A DNA stretch of 64,000 nt, taken from NCBI RefSeq assembly GCF_901709675.1, contig NC_051104.1:2711501-2775500 (forward strand). Direction: 5' to 3'. The notes beneath the pieces were generated by a model. It did not search any database. It was given only the letters and a program-made list of their open reading frames with translations, and was not told the origin of the DNA. How positions within the stretch are numbered: position 1 is the stretch's first letter; each line of letters starts with the position of its first letter. Shown here piece by piece: positions 1 through 12,847 of this stretch. The position numbers and the translations under genes are program-made. The DNA is from Syngnathus acus. Lineage: Eukaryota > Chordata > Actinopteri > Syngnathiformes > Syngnathidae.

Positions 1-130
1 GGCTTGCAATATTTCAGTTGATTTGTAATGAATCCAGAATGTTTGACATTTTTGTTTTGTTAATTCCATTCCAGAAAATAAAAAACTTTATCACAATATT
101 CTAATTTTCTGAGACAGTCCTGTATATTAG
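1..130. repeat. Probable end of an interspersed repeat
   Basis: The A/T-rich run around 70-125, an aataaa-like tract followed by 'ctttatcacaatattc' and 'tttctgagacagtcctg', resembles a terminal sequence that recurs across teleost genomes. No second copy occurs in this window and the left end is cut by the window border, so the class is not assigned. Confidence 0.35.
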
Positions 131-1311
131 AACGGATTTAACGAATTATCCCATAAATCAAAAGCTTTTGTCATATTTTTGTTGTAATTTTGTATTTAAA
201 AATAAAATAAAAATTTGTGATAATTTGTTATTGTCACAAACTCTTTATTGCACATATTTACAGATAAAAGATATTTACACTCACGTTTTATTTACAAGTG
301 AGAAGCAATGCATTGTTGTTCACGATCCCCTATTAGTGTCTAACTTCTAAATCTAATTAACGCTCCTCTAAAACGGTTTGTATTTGCTTAAAGATGGCAC
401 AAGATGCAGCAAAGGGCTACTTTTATCCAAGTTAAGCTCCTCAACTCACATCAAATTGTTTCTTTAGCACCATACCACCACCAAACAGCGCTAAAAGCAA
501 CTGTTCAGCGTACAACAGGATTTGCGAAGGGCCCAAATGCACAGATTCACTGGTTTACCACCACAATAAACGCTGTAGTAATCTTTGGTTGATCTAAAAT
601 AATATTTAAAACCAATGACATGTAGAAGTGCTACATTCAGGTTCGTGGGATGATTGGCTGTTCATATGCAGTTGATCAGATTCAGTACATTTAGCAGATA
701 CACATGAAACACACAACAAAAAAACCACAAAGGATTATTAACATCTTCAATACGCTCAGATGAGTGGCAAAAATGTGACAACAAACTTTGATGCGCAATG
801 TTATCACAAATGTTTCTAATAAGGAACAGAATTACTCTTCCTGTCTTATGGCATCAATCATCTGTGAACCATCAACAAATGAGGGGAAAAAAAAAGGCAA
901 ATTGCTTACTTATTTACATAGACCACTGAAAACAAGCTATTTTTGAGATGTTGCAGATTTTGTTCCCCACTAGAAAGAATCCTGTTGAACAAATAAAAAA
1001 AAATCTGCTGCTTTGTCACAAGCGGCCAAATAAAAATTACAGTCAGACATCACATGCTCGCTTATTTAGGCTACAAAGGGGAAGCACATGTTTGTTAGCA
1101 GCAAGTAGTCACTTTTGAATTTGAATTGGATTTTTTACTCAATGGAAATTTTAAGAAAATCGTCCTCGTGTCCATCGCCGCCTCACCTCTGGCCGTCACT
1201 TGACGCCGCTCCCGCGTTTGTCCCTCGCTTGGAACGTCTTTGGGTTTGATGTCCACCAAGTTCTGATGGATAGGATCCTCTGGAGGAAGTGCAACAGCGG
1301 CCTCTTGTGGC
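1..1311 (-). other. tnfsf10: 3' UTR / downstream flank of tnfsf10
   Basis: No coding exon is seen here. The stretch lies directly downstream of the tnfsf10 stop codon and is A/T-rich. A minus-strand AATAAA poly(A) signal sits at 244-249 (TTTATT on the plus strand), which would give a 3' UTR of about 1.1 kb. Where the transcript really ends is inferred. Confidence 0.5.
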
Positions 1312-4300
1312 CTAGCTGATGAGGAAGGCCCCAAAAAAGCTGCTCTTCTCGTCCATGTCCACGGCAGAGGCGTTGGTCACTGTGACAAAGAGGCGGTCGC
1401 CCGGGCTGAGAGAGAAAAGCCCCCCCTGGTGGGCCGAGTGCAGCGAAAATTGGGAGTCCTTGGACCAGCAGGAGGTCCTGCTGGTCTTCATCAGCAGGAT
1501 GGGCACTGGGTAGGTGCTCACCTGCGAGAAAAGGCTTGTCAAGTTTGCGCATAAATTTGATTTGTAGCAACTTCTGTAGGTCAAAGGGCATCTTTGCTAA
1601 TATGCTGACACTAAGAAGATGGCTGCCAACAGAGAGGAGCCGCTTTACTAAAGCACATTCAGAGTTGAGTTTTAAAATGGAGAATGGGCGCCCTTACCTT
1701 CTTGTAGATGTACTGCAGCAGAGGCCTTCCTCTGTCCTCGCCGCCATCGTCCGAGGCGTCCTCGTCCACAGGGCGGCTGTGTCTGAAGTAGGTCTGGGCG
1801 TAGATGTAGTAGAGGCCGGGCCGCGGGACCACCAGCTCGCCGTCCACCAGCTGGACGTCCTGCAGGAAGGCCAGACCCTTCTCGCCTTCCCACCACGAAA
1901 TCTTCTGCCCGTGAACGCGCCGGGCACCCGCCGTTCCCCCTGGGAAGGAGACTGAACACAAATCAGTTACTAACAAATGCTACATAATTATCATTTCAGT
2001 TCAGAAACCACAAAGAAAAAAAAATGGAACCAAATGCTAATTACATTTAAGAATTTCATTTCAGGGGCACAATTGCATGATCAGTTACCATTATTTCCCA
2101 AAGCCATTTCGGATCAAAAAGTCATAATAAATATCAAGAGTATCCATAATTTGGCAGGTTAGGATTGGAATAACCTGACACCAGCAAAAACCTTAGTAAA
2201 ACTGCCGAAATCGCCACAAGAGGGCGGCAAAACACTTTTATTCTATTACATTAAATGGAAGCCTTTCTCTTATTTCAACAGCTTTGGCCGCAAAGTGCCA
2301 CAAGATGGCGCTAAAGCAATACTTTTATATTAGCTTAGCACAAAACAGTAAATAATTTGCGATGAGTGACTAACAGGGGAAATACCATTTGCGACTGCCG
2401 ACGCACAAATATGTTGTTGTTTTTATTAGCAGTATTCCTCACAAATATTAATTTCTTTGTGTTTAACGTCCGTTCTTCACCAAAAAAAGTTACCTATTGG
2501 CTGTTTTTGGTACCCCCGCAAAAATTCTGAGGAAACAAGTTGGAGTGAGGCCATTTCATTTCGGATGAAATCAAATTGGACGAGCTTCATTCGCATAAAA
2601 GTAGTGCTTTAACATCTGTAGGAAGTTAGGGCCAAAAGAGCTCGTGGTACAAAGATTGTGGTTAACTGATTATGAATAACATACAACCCAAGTCAAACGT
2701 GAATGATTCAATCATGAGTCAAAACGATTTGCACATTTGAAGCGCTTGTTTGAAAAGCCCTCGGCTGCGTGCGCGTCGTTTGGTTTCTCTCGCCGTGTCG
2801 CACGCGAAGCGGGTTGGACGACAATTTTGCAGGTCACGCCAGACGTCGCTGCGCATGTCGTTGCTTCTGTGCGAATACGCAAAGCTGACTGACAATCACT
2901 AATTGCCTGTTGACTTTACGATGAAAACGAGTGGCTGCTTAAATCCCCGGACCAAATTCAAAACATTGGCCCCACAGCACATGTGTTGACATTTTCACTC
3001 CTTTGATGCCATGATTGTTGTCTGCTGCTGTAAAAGTCGGATTTTCATTTCTGTTCTAATGTGGACGACGCCTTACCGGGTCCGCCACTTCCTGCCTCCA
3101 GCTTGGGCGCGAAACTTCCGGTGACGTGAGCGGCGACTTTAGGCCGTGGCGACGCGCCGTCCTCTGGCACCAGCGAGGGCAGAACCCGCGAAACTTCATC
3201 TGAACAGGAAGCAACCCGACGGGGAGTCAAACGACAACAATGGCCGCTATACCGCGCAGCTATTGTTGCGACACGTTCTTGCAAATACCGCGTGTGATAT
3301 TTATGAATCGTAATGGAAGACGGCCTCACCTCTGACCGCTGACGAGATCTGCTTCTGGTAGCGTTGCGACAGCGACTGCGCGGCAACAAAACAAACACAC
3401 ACATCAGGCCTCAACGTTTTGCTAATTAAGAGAAATCACAACAAAGTGCAACACAAAATAACAGCACGCCGTGCCTTGTAAATCATCTGGAATCGATAAT
3501 TATGTCATACAAGGATGAAAACATCGAGCTCTCCAGGGGCACTTGATGCGAAATATTCGAATGATGTCGTTTGAAACTTTGCACACGACAGAGACGTTGT
3601 TTCTCTCTGCTCCGTGGGAACGACGACTGAATGCGGATGAAACGGGTTCGGTTAAGTCAGCCCTTAGGGTGAAAAAAATGACAAGGCCTCAAGAAGAGGC
3701 TCATTGTACATGGCGGTTCAGCACAATGGAATCAGACCGGCTGACTCACCAATACCAAATGATTAAGTACGGAAGACGATTTATGTTGACAAAGTGGATC
3801 AAGTTGGAGAAAGCAAATTTTGAAACCACTCCTCAATTTGTCAGAATTGAAGGCACTTTACGGACAGCCTGTCAATATTGGATCAATAAAAGCAGCAACC
3901 CGCTCGTGAATAATAATACAAGCGATTGAGTCCACACCGCATTTTAACGAAGTCCACGACTAGTCTGGATTCAATTTTCAAATCAAAGTCTTTCGCTGCT
4001 TTTATGACACATTTAAGTGTTTTGTCAATTCGATTTTTTTACACAAAAAAAAAAACAGGAAACAACTTAATTATACATTTATTATTTCCAAACATGGTTT
4101 CGATCCAAAGTTCTAACATAAAAAATATCCAGGCAGTTTTGAATTCCTCAACATGTGTTTCCCCTCCTTAAACAAAAACAATCAACAGGAACAATTTTAT
4201 CACCTCGTGGCGTCACGTGTCTGCCAAGTCGCTCGTCTTTTATTTCTTCATTTACGGGACGTCAACTTCCTGCTTTGGTGGCGGCACAATCAGCTCTGTG

Positions 4301-5833
4301 TGTGTGTGTGCGTGCGCAGGTGCACGCATTCCGGTGGCGCTTAAAGCCGAGGGGATCACCTCAATGACTTCATTGTGTGGCTGACTCTGATTAACATCTT
4401 CAACCTTTTTTTTTTTTTTACTGCCATGCCGCCAATGCAGTGATTCAGATTCTATATAAAAGATGTTTTTTTTGTTTTCTTTTTTAATGGGCTTGCTAAC
4501 CTTTGCGCAAGAATTGTGCGGGATTTATCAGCGCTTGGGTCTCGCTTCAAAGTTTAGGAAAGAGAACATTGCATTCCTACACTTGCTATGCTAAGATAAC
4601 AATCTGAGCGGGGATTCAAAAGGATTTGGCATCGTCAGGCTATGGTGAATTACGATTGTGACGATTCATAATTCCGGGCGTCTCGACAAAGACAATCACG
4701 GCGATATTCGATTGGCAAGAGCTCGTATTGGACATTTTTGAAAATGGATTTGCGAGAAGCTTCGTGTGCAAACGAGGCCATGGAAATATTAGAAGCAGCT
4801 CTCACTGTGATGCGCTGCAGATGTACCAGTGCAATTATAAACATAGAAGTAGAATCATTGCCCTTGCGCGACGGGAAAACCAAGTGTGTGTCAAATTAAT
4901 TGGAAGGTCGCGCTCTCTGAACGTTAACGATGTTTACGTGAGTCTGACCTTCTCGATGAGTTGGTGGAGCTGCTGCGTGACCTGCCGGCACGGATCGTCT
5001 GGGACGGCCGAAACGCTCTGCAGATCCCAACCTTGCAGGCACGATGCGCTGCTCCTGGAGAACGTCTCCTTCATCTGCACGTGCCGAGATGAAGAAAACA
5101 CGAAGGAGAGGTTGAAGGAAGGTTGTTTCATGAAAGACTCCAAGTCGGCGTGACAAAATCACAGATAATCTGACTTTTGGATCATGAATCTCGCATCTTC
5201 TCTTGGAATAAAAATGAATTTATTACTTGTGTTAGTTTAAAACATACTAAGGAAGAAGTAAGCCATTATTTCAGAATAGGTTGTAAAAGAGTGATTAGCT
5301 GAGATTTTTGCTCCCCCTGATATCTATTACTCGGCAATTCACATGACTCAACGATTCAACTTGACTTTCTTGGACTTGATCCAAAAGGCACGCGTGTACA
5401 CACACAGTTATAAAAAAATAAAAAAACTTCCTGATTGTTCGCAGGAGCTCAGAACAACAACTCAAACTACTTCTGGAGCGTTTGCACTCCAACTAAAGTG
5501 ATTGTTTTCTTTCTGAAGAATACAGGTGGAAAAGGTACAAACACTGTATTGGAGTTAAAAAATAAAATAAAATAAATTGTGTTTTAAAATTGGTGAAAGT
5601 TGAAGTACTAATTTCATCTTCTGTGCTCAAGTAAATGTAAAAGACTATTTCTTCCATGGTGTCATCATCTGCAGACGTTGACAAAAACTAATGAAACTAT
5701 TTTAACAGTCTGCTGTTAAATGTAGCGAGGAAAAATAAAAAGGTGGCAGAAAAAGAACAGTAAAAAGTACTTGGTTACTTCCAAAATACAGAAAAAGCAG
5801 AAACAAGTTACTTATTCGCTTACTTACTCTGTT

Positions 5834-5868
<35 letters not shown>

Positions 5869-5935
5869 GAATTCCAAATTACAGACTGACTGCCGCATTT
5901 GATAACAAGTTACTTATTTGCTTACTAACTATGTT

Positions 5936-5968
<33 letters not shown>

Positions 5969-7129
5969 ATGAATCCCAAATTACCGACTGACTGCCGCAT
6001 TTGATAACTCAGCAAGTCAATCACTTCTGCGTTTACGTGCTCACTAAGAGTTTTACTTTTGTTCTCAATCCCGCGGTTACAACTCATTTACTTGTTTACT
6101 TCTCACGCTCACTTACTTGCTTATTAACTCACTAACTCAATTGCATTTATTCACTCACTGACAAACTTACTCGGCGACTCACCTACTTATTTAATATGTT
6201 TATTTACTCATTGTCCATCTGCACGTGCCCCGACTGGGTGCCCGGGACGCTGCTCACACGTTTGCCTGCTTTGTGATGTTTTCACCGATTCACGACCACG
6301 GTCCATTGGGTGACGTTGAACTGGACTGCCCTTACACCTGTCTATGGACCCCGTGGAGGCTATTTTGTGTGTTTCGGGGTGTTCACTTGTATTGAGGGGT
6401 GCTGGTTGGCCGCTGTTACTTTTTTTCCTTTGTCTTTTAGCTTTGATTTGCTTTGATGGATTTTATCTTGAGCACTTTCTGACTTTCTTTGTGGCGCCGT
6501 TGTGTGGCAGCCTTATGAGAGCCTATTGAGTTGCGCTCATGCCATCTGTGTGTCTTTTGTATACCCACTCTGTGGTATGGGTACTGCTGGGGCCTGAATT
6601 TCCCCACCCCTGGGGATCAATAAATATTCAATAAATATTCAATCAATTTACTTCTTTACTTCTCGCGCTCACTTACTTGCTTATTCACTCACTGACAAAC
6701 TTACTCGGCGACTCACCTACTTATTTAATATGTTTATTTACTCATTTATTTACGCACTCAATTCATTTCTTGGGTAGTCTCACTCACTTGCGCACCCACC
6801 GACTTATTATTTCACTCAGTTAGTCAATTAAGTTTGCACAATTACTTATTTAGTCACTCACAAAAGAAGTTACTTTCTCACTTCTTAGATTGTGGGCTGT
6901 TTACTGAACTCGCTCGCTCGCGCATTAGTTTCTTGACTTGCTGTTTCGTCAGCACACACCTACCTCGTCGCTTTTGGAGTGAGTGAGTGAGTTGCAAAGT
7001 GAGTGCGTGCATGCGACTTACGGCGTTGAGCGAGGCGCTGAAGTGCAGCAGGGTGACGGCAACCAGGACGGTCTGCAGCAGGACGGCCAGCATCAGCACG
7101 ACTCCGAACTGCGGAGCGGAGCCCGTCAT
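1312..7129 (-). CDS. tnfsf10: TNF superfamily member 10 (TRAIL), death-receptor ligand
   Basis: Type II membrane cytokine that trimerises and engages death receptors to trigger caspase-8 apoptosis. Six coding exons (minus strand): 7129-7022, 5074-4949, 3375-3330, 3199-3077, 1939-1698 and 1521-1312 (stop TAG). They splice in frame to 284 aa; human TRAIL has 281. Exon 1 encodes a short cytoplasmic tail and a signal-anchor (about residues 9-30). Exon 2 contains the stalk motif CRQVTQQLHQLIEK. Exon 4 opens the TNF homology domain (KVAAHVTG). Exon 5 carries GELVVPRPGLYYIYAQTYF. Exon 6 carries SCWSKD, whose Cys233 matches the zinc-binding Cys230 of human TRAIL, a residue unique to this ligand, and ends FFGAFL. 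The exon 2 donor (GTCAGA) is weak but is the only one that keeps phase. nceh1 is the next gene on the same strand, as in human 3q26. Confidence 0.95.
2214..2310 (+). promoter_or_regulatory. Pair of CTCF-like motifs in tnfsf10 intron 4
   Basis: Two same-orientation matches to the vertebrate CTCF core lie 84 bp apart: CCACAAGAGGGCG at 2214-2226 and CCACAAGATGGCG at 2298-2310. Each differs from the consensus CCASYAGRKGGCR at one position. The call rests on the motif alone; occupancy is unknown. Confidence 0.35.
5825..5970. repeat. Degenerate (CTAA)n microsatellite
   Basis: Two blocks of tandem CTAA (about 5831-5868 and 5936-5968) are separated by a near-duplicate unit ending in 'actgactgccgcatttgataac'-type sequence, which also repeats at about 5885 and 5988. 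The array lies in tnfsf10 intron 1, between coding exons 1 and 2. Confidence 0.8.
6086..6755 (+). mobile_element. Non-LTR retroelement 3' fragment between long direct duplications
   Basis: The block at about 6212-6640 ends in 'ggggatcaataaatattc' followed by a second 'aataaatattcaatc', the typical poly(A)-signal-plus-short-tandem tail of fish LINE 3' ends. It is bracketed by a near-identical direct duplication: 'actgacaaacttactcggcg' and its surroundings occur at about 6086-6211 and again at about 6647-6750. The LINE family and any reverse transcriptase remnant are not determinable, since only the tail is present. It lies inside tnfsf10 intron 1. Confidence 0.5.
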
Positions 7130-8882
7130 GGCGACAGAGCGCCGCCCGGTACGCGGCCACGGTCCGCCCGACGGACTTCCAGCACGCGAGCACGAACAAT
7201 GGCCGAGGAGTGACGAAGGGGAGGAGGAGAAAGTAGACGAGAAGGAGGTCACTGGGGGACGGGACGGACGGGACGGGACGGGGGAGGCTCCGCAGCTGCA
7301 GCCGAACCTCCTCAAGGAGGAGCGCCGACCGGGGGAGGATCTTGTTGCCTTTGTGCATTATACAAACTATTTTTAAACTTCATTTTAAATGTATTTCCTC
7401 GTACTAAAATTGCAGCTCAGGTTCCTTACAATGTTGATTATTTTTTCTCTTCAAAGGGTCACATGATGTGAAATTACAATGCCATGCTACGATGTTGTAA
7501 CGCGACCATGCAAGGCAACCCGACGACTCACATTGACGTCACGCCCCATATGACGTCACAATGTAACAACGGAATACTTCAGGGTAACGCAACAGTGTAA
7601 CGTTCCGCAATATAGCGCAATCGTGTAAAATTGAAAAGATACTTGATGACATTTCTCATCTTGTTTCCAATCAACGTTTACCTTTCAATCACCTTAATAA
7701 ATAATAAAAACAAAAACAAATGAACACCTGAGTCGCTTGCTAGATTGTGGGAGAGAATAGGGAAAAAATTGCAAAACATTGGAATGCTTTGACGTGTGAA
7801 AATCTTCAAAAGGTCAAAGGGTCCATGTTGTGTTAATATCAAGTACTGGGCTCCTAATTTGTGAGGAGGGAAAAGCAAACAAGACATGGATACCAAGCTT
7901 TGGTTTTCAGATGCTAACACGCTAACAGGCTCTAAGGCGCTGCACATAAAAAACTGCTGTTTGCATGTTCAGCGTCTGCATAAAACAAGATATGTCAGTT
8001 GGGGGCACAAGTACAAAGAATATGAAACAAAAGAAAAAAAGGATGAAAAGTCCAAAGTACATGTCTTTCGTTCACTGCCTGCTGTTAGCACGTTGCTTTC
8101 ATTATAGGCCTGCTGTGCCGACACACTCGAGATAGACCGTAAACACACTCACACACGCAAAGCTAACATGCTAGCTCTTAGAAAAAGTTTCCTTTTCTTT
8201 TGCATGTGCAATTAATGGACTTCCTGTGAGGTGTTCAGGGACACGGTTAAATTTAAGAGATGCGGGAAGACGTTGAAAGTCAAACAGTGGACGTCCCACC
8301 CCTCCACCCCCCGCCGGCGTAACCCAGTTCAACTCCCACTGAGCCCGCGTGTGTGTCCACTTTACAACTTTATAGCGTCTGCGTCAGAAGTTGAAGACAC
8401 CCGACGGAGCGCTGACCCCAGCGGTCACCACCCCATCGCTGGCAGCCGGCCTCCCTGGCGGCGTCCTGTTGCACGTTGGGAACCTCGTGGCCTATAAATG
8501 GATGCCGCTGGTTGGCTGCTGGCCACATGAGGAACACAAACATCTGGCCTCAATCTGCATCGCGAACCCCGCAAGCCCGTGGGAGACACTCGACGCTGAA
8601 GTTACACTCCAGCGCTACGCCTAAGAGGCCTGCTGGGGGCAAGTGTGTGTATGTGTATGTGTGCGTGTGTGTGTGTATGTGTGCACGTACCCGTGCAGAG
8701 GTCATCCTCACTCACTGCTGACTCACCAAAAAACGTCTGGACTGACTTTAATGTCCTTTTTAAAGTGGTTAAAAAGTCATACGTTAGCATATGTTAACAA
8801 TTTTGTGCTCAACAAGTTACCAATCTCAAACATATGTCTACGTATACGTATATAAATATGTATATCTACATACATGTATATA
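7130..8882. other. Intergenic, upstream of tnfsf10
   Basis: No supported coding exon. The first ~200 bp upstream of the tnfsf10 ATG are GC-rich and probably hold its 5' UTR and promoter. A GT-rich dinucleotide tract lies at 8643-8686. The remainder is unremarkable A/T-rich sequence. Confidence 0.5.
8643..8686 (+). repeat. Imperfect (GT)n microsatellite
   Basis: Alternating GT with scattered A and C interruptions. Confidence 0.85.
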
Positions 8883-9214
8883 CAGTGATCCCTCGCTACT
8901 TCACGTTTCGTTTATTGCGGCTTCACTACATCGCCGATTTTTTTTTCAAATTAAAAAAAAAATTTAAAAGTCAAAATAAAACTTCTAAATTGAGGAAACG
9001 TGTCTAACCTTTAGGACAATGTAGTATTGCTCCAACTGTTCGTTTACATTCCTTTAGCAGTCCGTTTTTGCGTGTTAGCACGCTCGCGAATTAGCATCTT
9101 TCCGCTAACTCGTTAGCCTGCCCAGTACTTCTTGTTGGTGACCGTACTTCGCGGATTTCACTTATCGCGGGTGGTTTTTGGAACCAATTATCCGCGATAA
9201 ACGAAGGATTACTG
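8883..9214 (+). mobile_element. Pogo/Tigger-like MITE, copy 1
   Basis: 332 bp non-autonomous DNA element. The left end CAGTGATCCCTCG and the right end CGAAGGATTACTG form imperfect terminal inverted repeats, and both ends abut TA (8881-8882 and 9215-9216), the target duplication of Tc1/mariner/pogo elements. No transposase is encoded. A second copy in the opposite orientation lies at 12528-12845. The family assignment rests on TIR style and TA duplication only. Confidence 0.75.
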
Positions 9215-9637
9215 TACTAGCACATCCCAGGCAGTAAACTCAAGTCTGTCGACAATAAGCTGCAATTTGGCGAGTTGTGAAGGATTCTTGAAAAAAGAAG
9301 CTTCAAGGTGTTTATTGGCATATAACCAACATAATAAAAAAACATTTAAAACAACCACATAGCTTTTAAAACCCGCCAGCTAAATGTTAATGCTAACACA
9401 TTCGGGAAAGGCACATTTAGACCTTCACTAAAACAGCACTCAGTCACGTTCTTTTTAATGCCGTGTGACAGAAACTGTCTTGAAGCCCTTGATGCCTGAA
9501 TTGATTTCCAATAATTGAAAAAAAAATGGCGGGGGCGTTAAGCAGAGAATGTTCATTTGACTCAAGCAGATAAAAAGCCAGATACGATACAAATAAGTGA
9601 CAAAAGGCATGATGTAGAAATCTTCCAACTTCTATAC

Positions 9638-9962
9638 CAGGGGTGTCAAACTCATTTTTTTCACGGGCCGCATTGTAGTCATAGCTTCTGGAGGGCCATT
9701 ATGACTGTCAACCCAAATAAATGTATGAGCGCCTCATATTATATACAGTAGAAGCTACAAAACAAACTGACAAATAACTAGTTTGCAAATCAGATGAGTA
9801 AAAACTGGTGAAATATTTAAAAAAAAGATGTTATTAAAAGTGAAGACAATTTGCCATTCTAGTAATGACACACGAATTCGATGCACAATTTTTCTTCGCG
9901 GGCCACATAAAATGATGAGGCGGGCCGTATCTGGCCCCCGGGCCTTGAGTTTGACACCCGTG
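9638..9962 (+). mobile_element. hAT-type MITE, copy 1, with intact target duplication
   Basis: 325 bp element. The left end CAGGGGTGTCAAACTC and the right end GAGTTTGACACCCGTG form inverted repeats, flanked by a perfect 8-bp direct repeat TTCTATAC (9630-9637 and 9963-9970), the hallmark of hAT transposition. The body carries the 'cgggccgcattg' and 'tggcccccgggcc' blocks seen in three other copies here (19964, 22710, 32313). There is no coding capacity. Confidence 0.85.
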
Positions 9963-10953
9963 TTCTATACTATTAGACCCAAATGAGTGTGTAATAAACA
10001 ACAAATTCATTTGGGCCTCTCATGCAGCGAGCTGACGTGTTGACAGGCTGGACTGGCTACACAAACAAAAGAAAGAATCCAAATGTGAACATCATCTGAT
10101 AAATTTTCTTTTCTTGTCGACATGCCAAAGTCGACGCCCTCCCGACAATATCTCGCTCTCTTGCACGCACGCGCACACACAATGGGGTTGGCCATGCGGG
10201 CACGTCAAGCTGACAGCTGACCAGTCACAAACTTTTGGGGACTTTCCAAACATTTCTTTCCTTGCTTGTATTTGCTTTATCTCAACCTATTTTTTTCCCT
10301 CTCGAATTGACATTTTTGTGCTTCTTGTCCGAGTTGTTTAATTTCATTTGAGGAATGTGGAGTAAAGTTCACAGGCAAACACGAGTGAACAATTAAAGGT
10401 GTTGATGCGATAAAATTACCCAATGTCACTCCTTGACTTGTTGTCATGGCAGAGTGACATCATCACACATTTTTCATAAAGTATTTGTCTAGTTTTCTGC
10501 CCAGCAGCCACCAAAAGTGTAGAAATAGCCAAGCAGAGGCCCAGGAATTACTCCCCTTCCCTCCTGGTGCCCGATGCCCACCCCGACCCCCCCACGCGTC
10601 GGGCCTGTCAGGAAGAGTGAACAATGTGGCCCTCAGCGGTTGCGATAACATTCTCCCCAGAGAATTGCTCCCAGCCGCAGCTTTCCTTTCGCATTCTGGC
10701 AGCTTGTTTCCACTGCCGCCAGCGCCTGTGTTGTTTTTCTTCAACTTCATCATCCAGGCTCTGATTAATGGCAGGGGGGGCGGTTACATACATAACCCCC
10801 CCCTGAGCCAGACCACCCCGCCCCTCTGCCCACATGTGTGGCAGCCGCAGTCGTGTTTGTTTTCAATCAGCGAGAACAGTCGCATCGCAGCTGGATGTCT
10901 TGTTGCTCTTTTTGCTGGTCTGCAGGTTTGGAACAAGCTCCAACAGGGAGAAC

Positions 10954-11010
10954 CCCCCCCACACACACACACACCACACCACCACGACACACACACACAC
11001 ACACACACAC
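10954..11010 (+). repeat. (CA)n microsatellite
   Basis: An ACAC tract with one 'ccaccacg' interruption, preceded by a short C run. Confidence 0.9.
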
Positions 11011-11222
11011 GTATCACATTCTTGCACAACGATACCCAAACATAATTCAGCGGAGGAAGTGTCAGGTGTAAATCAAATTGTAGGATGTCCAAGAAGAAGA
11101 AAAAAGAGGGGTGGGTTGTAACTCAATTGTGAACCACCTGGAGCTCCATAAAATGTCAATCACAATGTCCACGAAATGTCTGTGTTTGCAAAAGATGATG
11201 TTTGAAATCTCTCTTACTCTCG

Positions 11223-11584
<362 letters not shown>

Positions 11585-12335
11585 TCCCAACCGCCGGAGC
11601 GCCGTGGTCCCTTCCCCATTAGGTGGCGAATACTAAGGCTAGCAAGTGCGGCGCTCACATGTGGATTAATTGTGCCGGCTGACAGGATAAAAAAAAATCG
11701 TTTCCGAGCGGCAGTGACGCCACGTCGCCGCCCTCAGCGAGTGCTAGCGCCGAGGGCCAGCGGCCAAACCGCAGCACAGGAAACAAGAGTCAAGCTGAAA
11801 ACAAATCAATAACTCTCCATAAGGCTGAAGATTCGTCTTCACGCGACGAAGGCCACATGTGTCGCTCGTTAGCGCTCATGTGTCGCACACATGGCGGGAA
11901 AAAGTTCTTCCGCTCAGACGAGATCGTCGGGTGCTGATGTTTTGACAAGTGAGCGTCAGCCAGTGTCGACGTAGACTGAGCGTGAGAACGTTTGCCTCGC
12001 AACTGCCAAAGTGACAAATACCAAAACAAGGATAAAAAAGCATCAAAAGATTCAACCGGTATCGGGCCTGACAATTGAGAGTTTTAAGGAAATATGAAAA
12101 GAAGATGTTATCTTACAAAGTTTTCCAAGAACTTAGTTGAACAATAAAAACATATTTGTTTCGTTTTTTGTGTGTGTCAATACTTTGAGCAATCATCGAC
12201 TTGTGAAAAAAATGACTTAATTTTAACTCATTCACGGGCAGACCGCTCCAAATTGATCTTTGACTTCTATAGTCGATGGCAGTGTGTAGTAATTTTTTTT
12301 TTTTTTTTAGATTTTCTTTCAGAGGGAAAATATAG

Positions 12336-12437
12336 CGAGCACGTCCGCCTCACAGTTCAGAGGGTGCGGGTTCCATTCCACCTCCGGCCCTCCCTGTGTG
12401 GAGTTTGGATGGATGGATGGATGGATGAATGATGGAT
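12336..12437 (+). mobile_element. Truncated tRNA-derived SINE, internally deleted
   Basis: Matches the SINE at 57802-58166 from 'agcacgtccgcctcacag' through the B-box region and 'cctccctgtgtggagttt', then jumps directly to the GGAT tandem tail. The B box reads GGTTCCATTCC, one base off the intact copy, and the A box is missing. Confidence 0.75.
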
Positions 12438-12527
12438 AGAAAATAAAGCAAGACTGTCTTCCCCAAGATGATCCTAATTTTTTTCAAGGAAATAAGATTT
12501 ACAAGAAATTTACAAGAAAAGACTGTA

Positions 12528-12845
12528 CAGTAATCCCTCATTTATCGCGGATAATTGGTTCCAAAAACCACCCGCGATAAGTGAAATCCGCGAAATACGG
12601 TCACCAACAAGAAGTACTGGGCAGGCTAACGAGTTAGCGAAAAGATGCTAATTCGCGATCGTGCTAACACCCGAAAACAGACTTCTAAAGGAATGTAAAC
12701 GAACATTTGGAGCAATACTACATTGTCCTAAAGGTTAGACACATGTTTCCTCAATTCAGAAGTTTTATATTGACTTTTAAATTAAAAAAATCCACGATGT
12801 AGTGAAGCCGCGATAAACGAAACGCGAAGTAGCAAGGGATCACTG
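12528..12845 (-). mobile_element. Pogo/Tigger-like MITE, copy 2 (inverted)
   Basis: 318 bp element, reverse-complementary over its whole length to the copy at 8883-9214 and flanked by TA (12526-12527 and 12846-12847). The plus-strand left end is CAGTAATCCCTCA and the right end GGGATCACTG. It is non-coding. Confidence 0.75.
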
Positions 12846-12847
12846 TA

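Noticed and set aside
3543-3929. 128-codon plus-strand open frame in tnfsf10 intron 3
   Set aside because: No recognisable domain, biased towards chance A/T codons, lies within an intron of a well-supported gene on the other strand, and has no splice or promoter support.
6344-6529. 60-codon hydrophobic open frame
   Set aside because: Lies inside the LINE-like 3' fragment; too short and without a reverse transcriptase or other domain.
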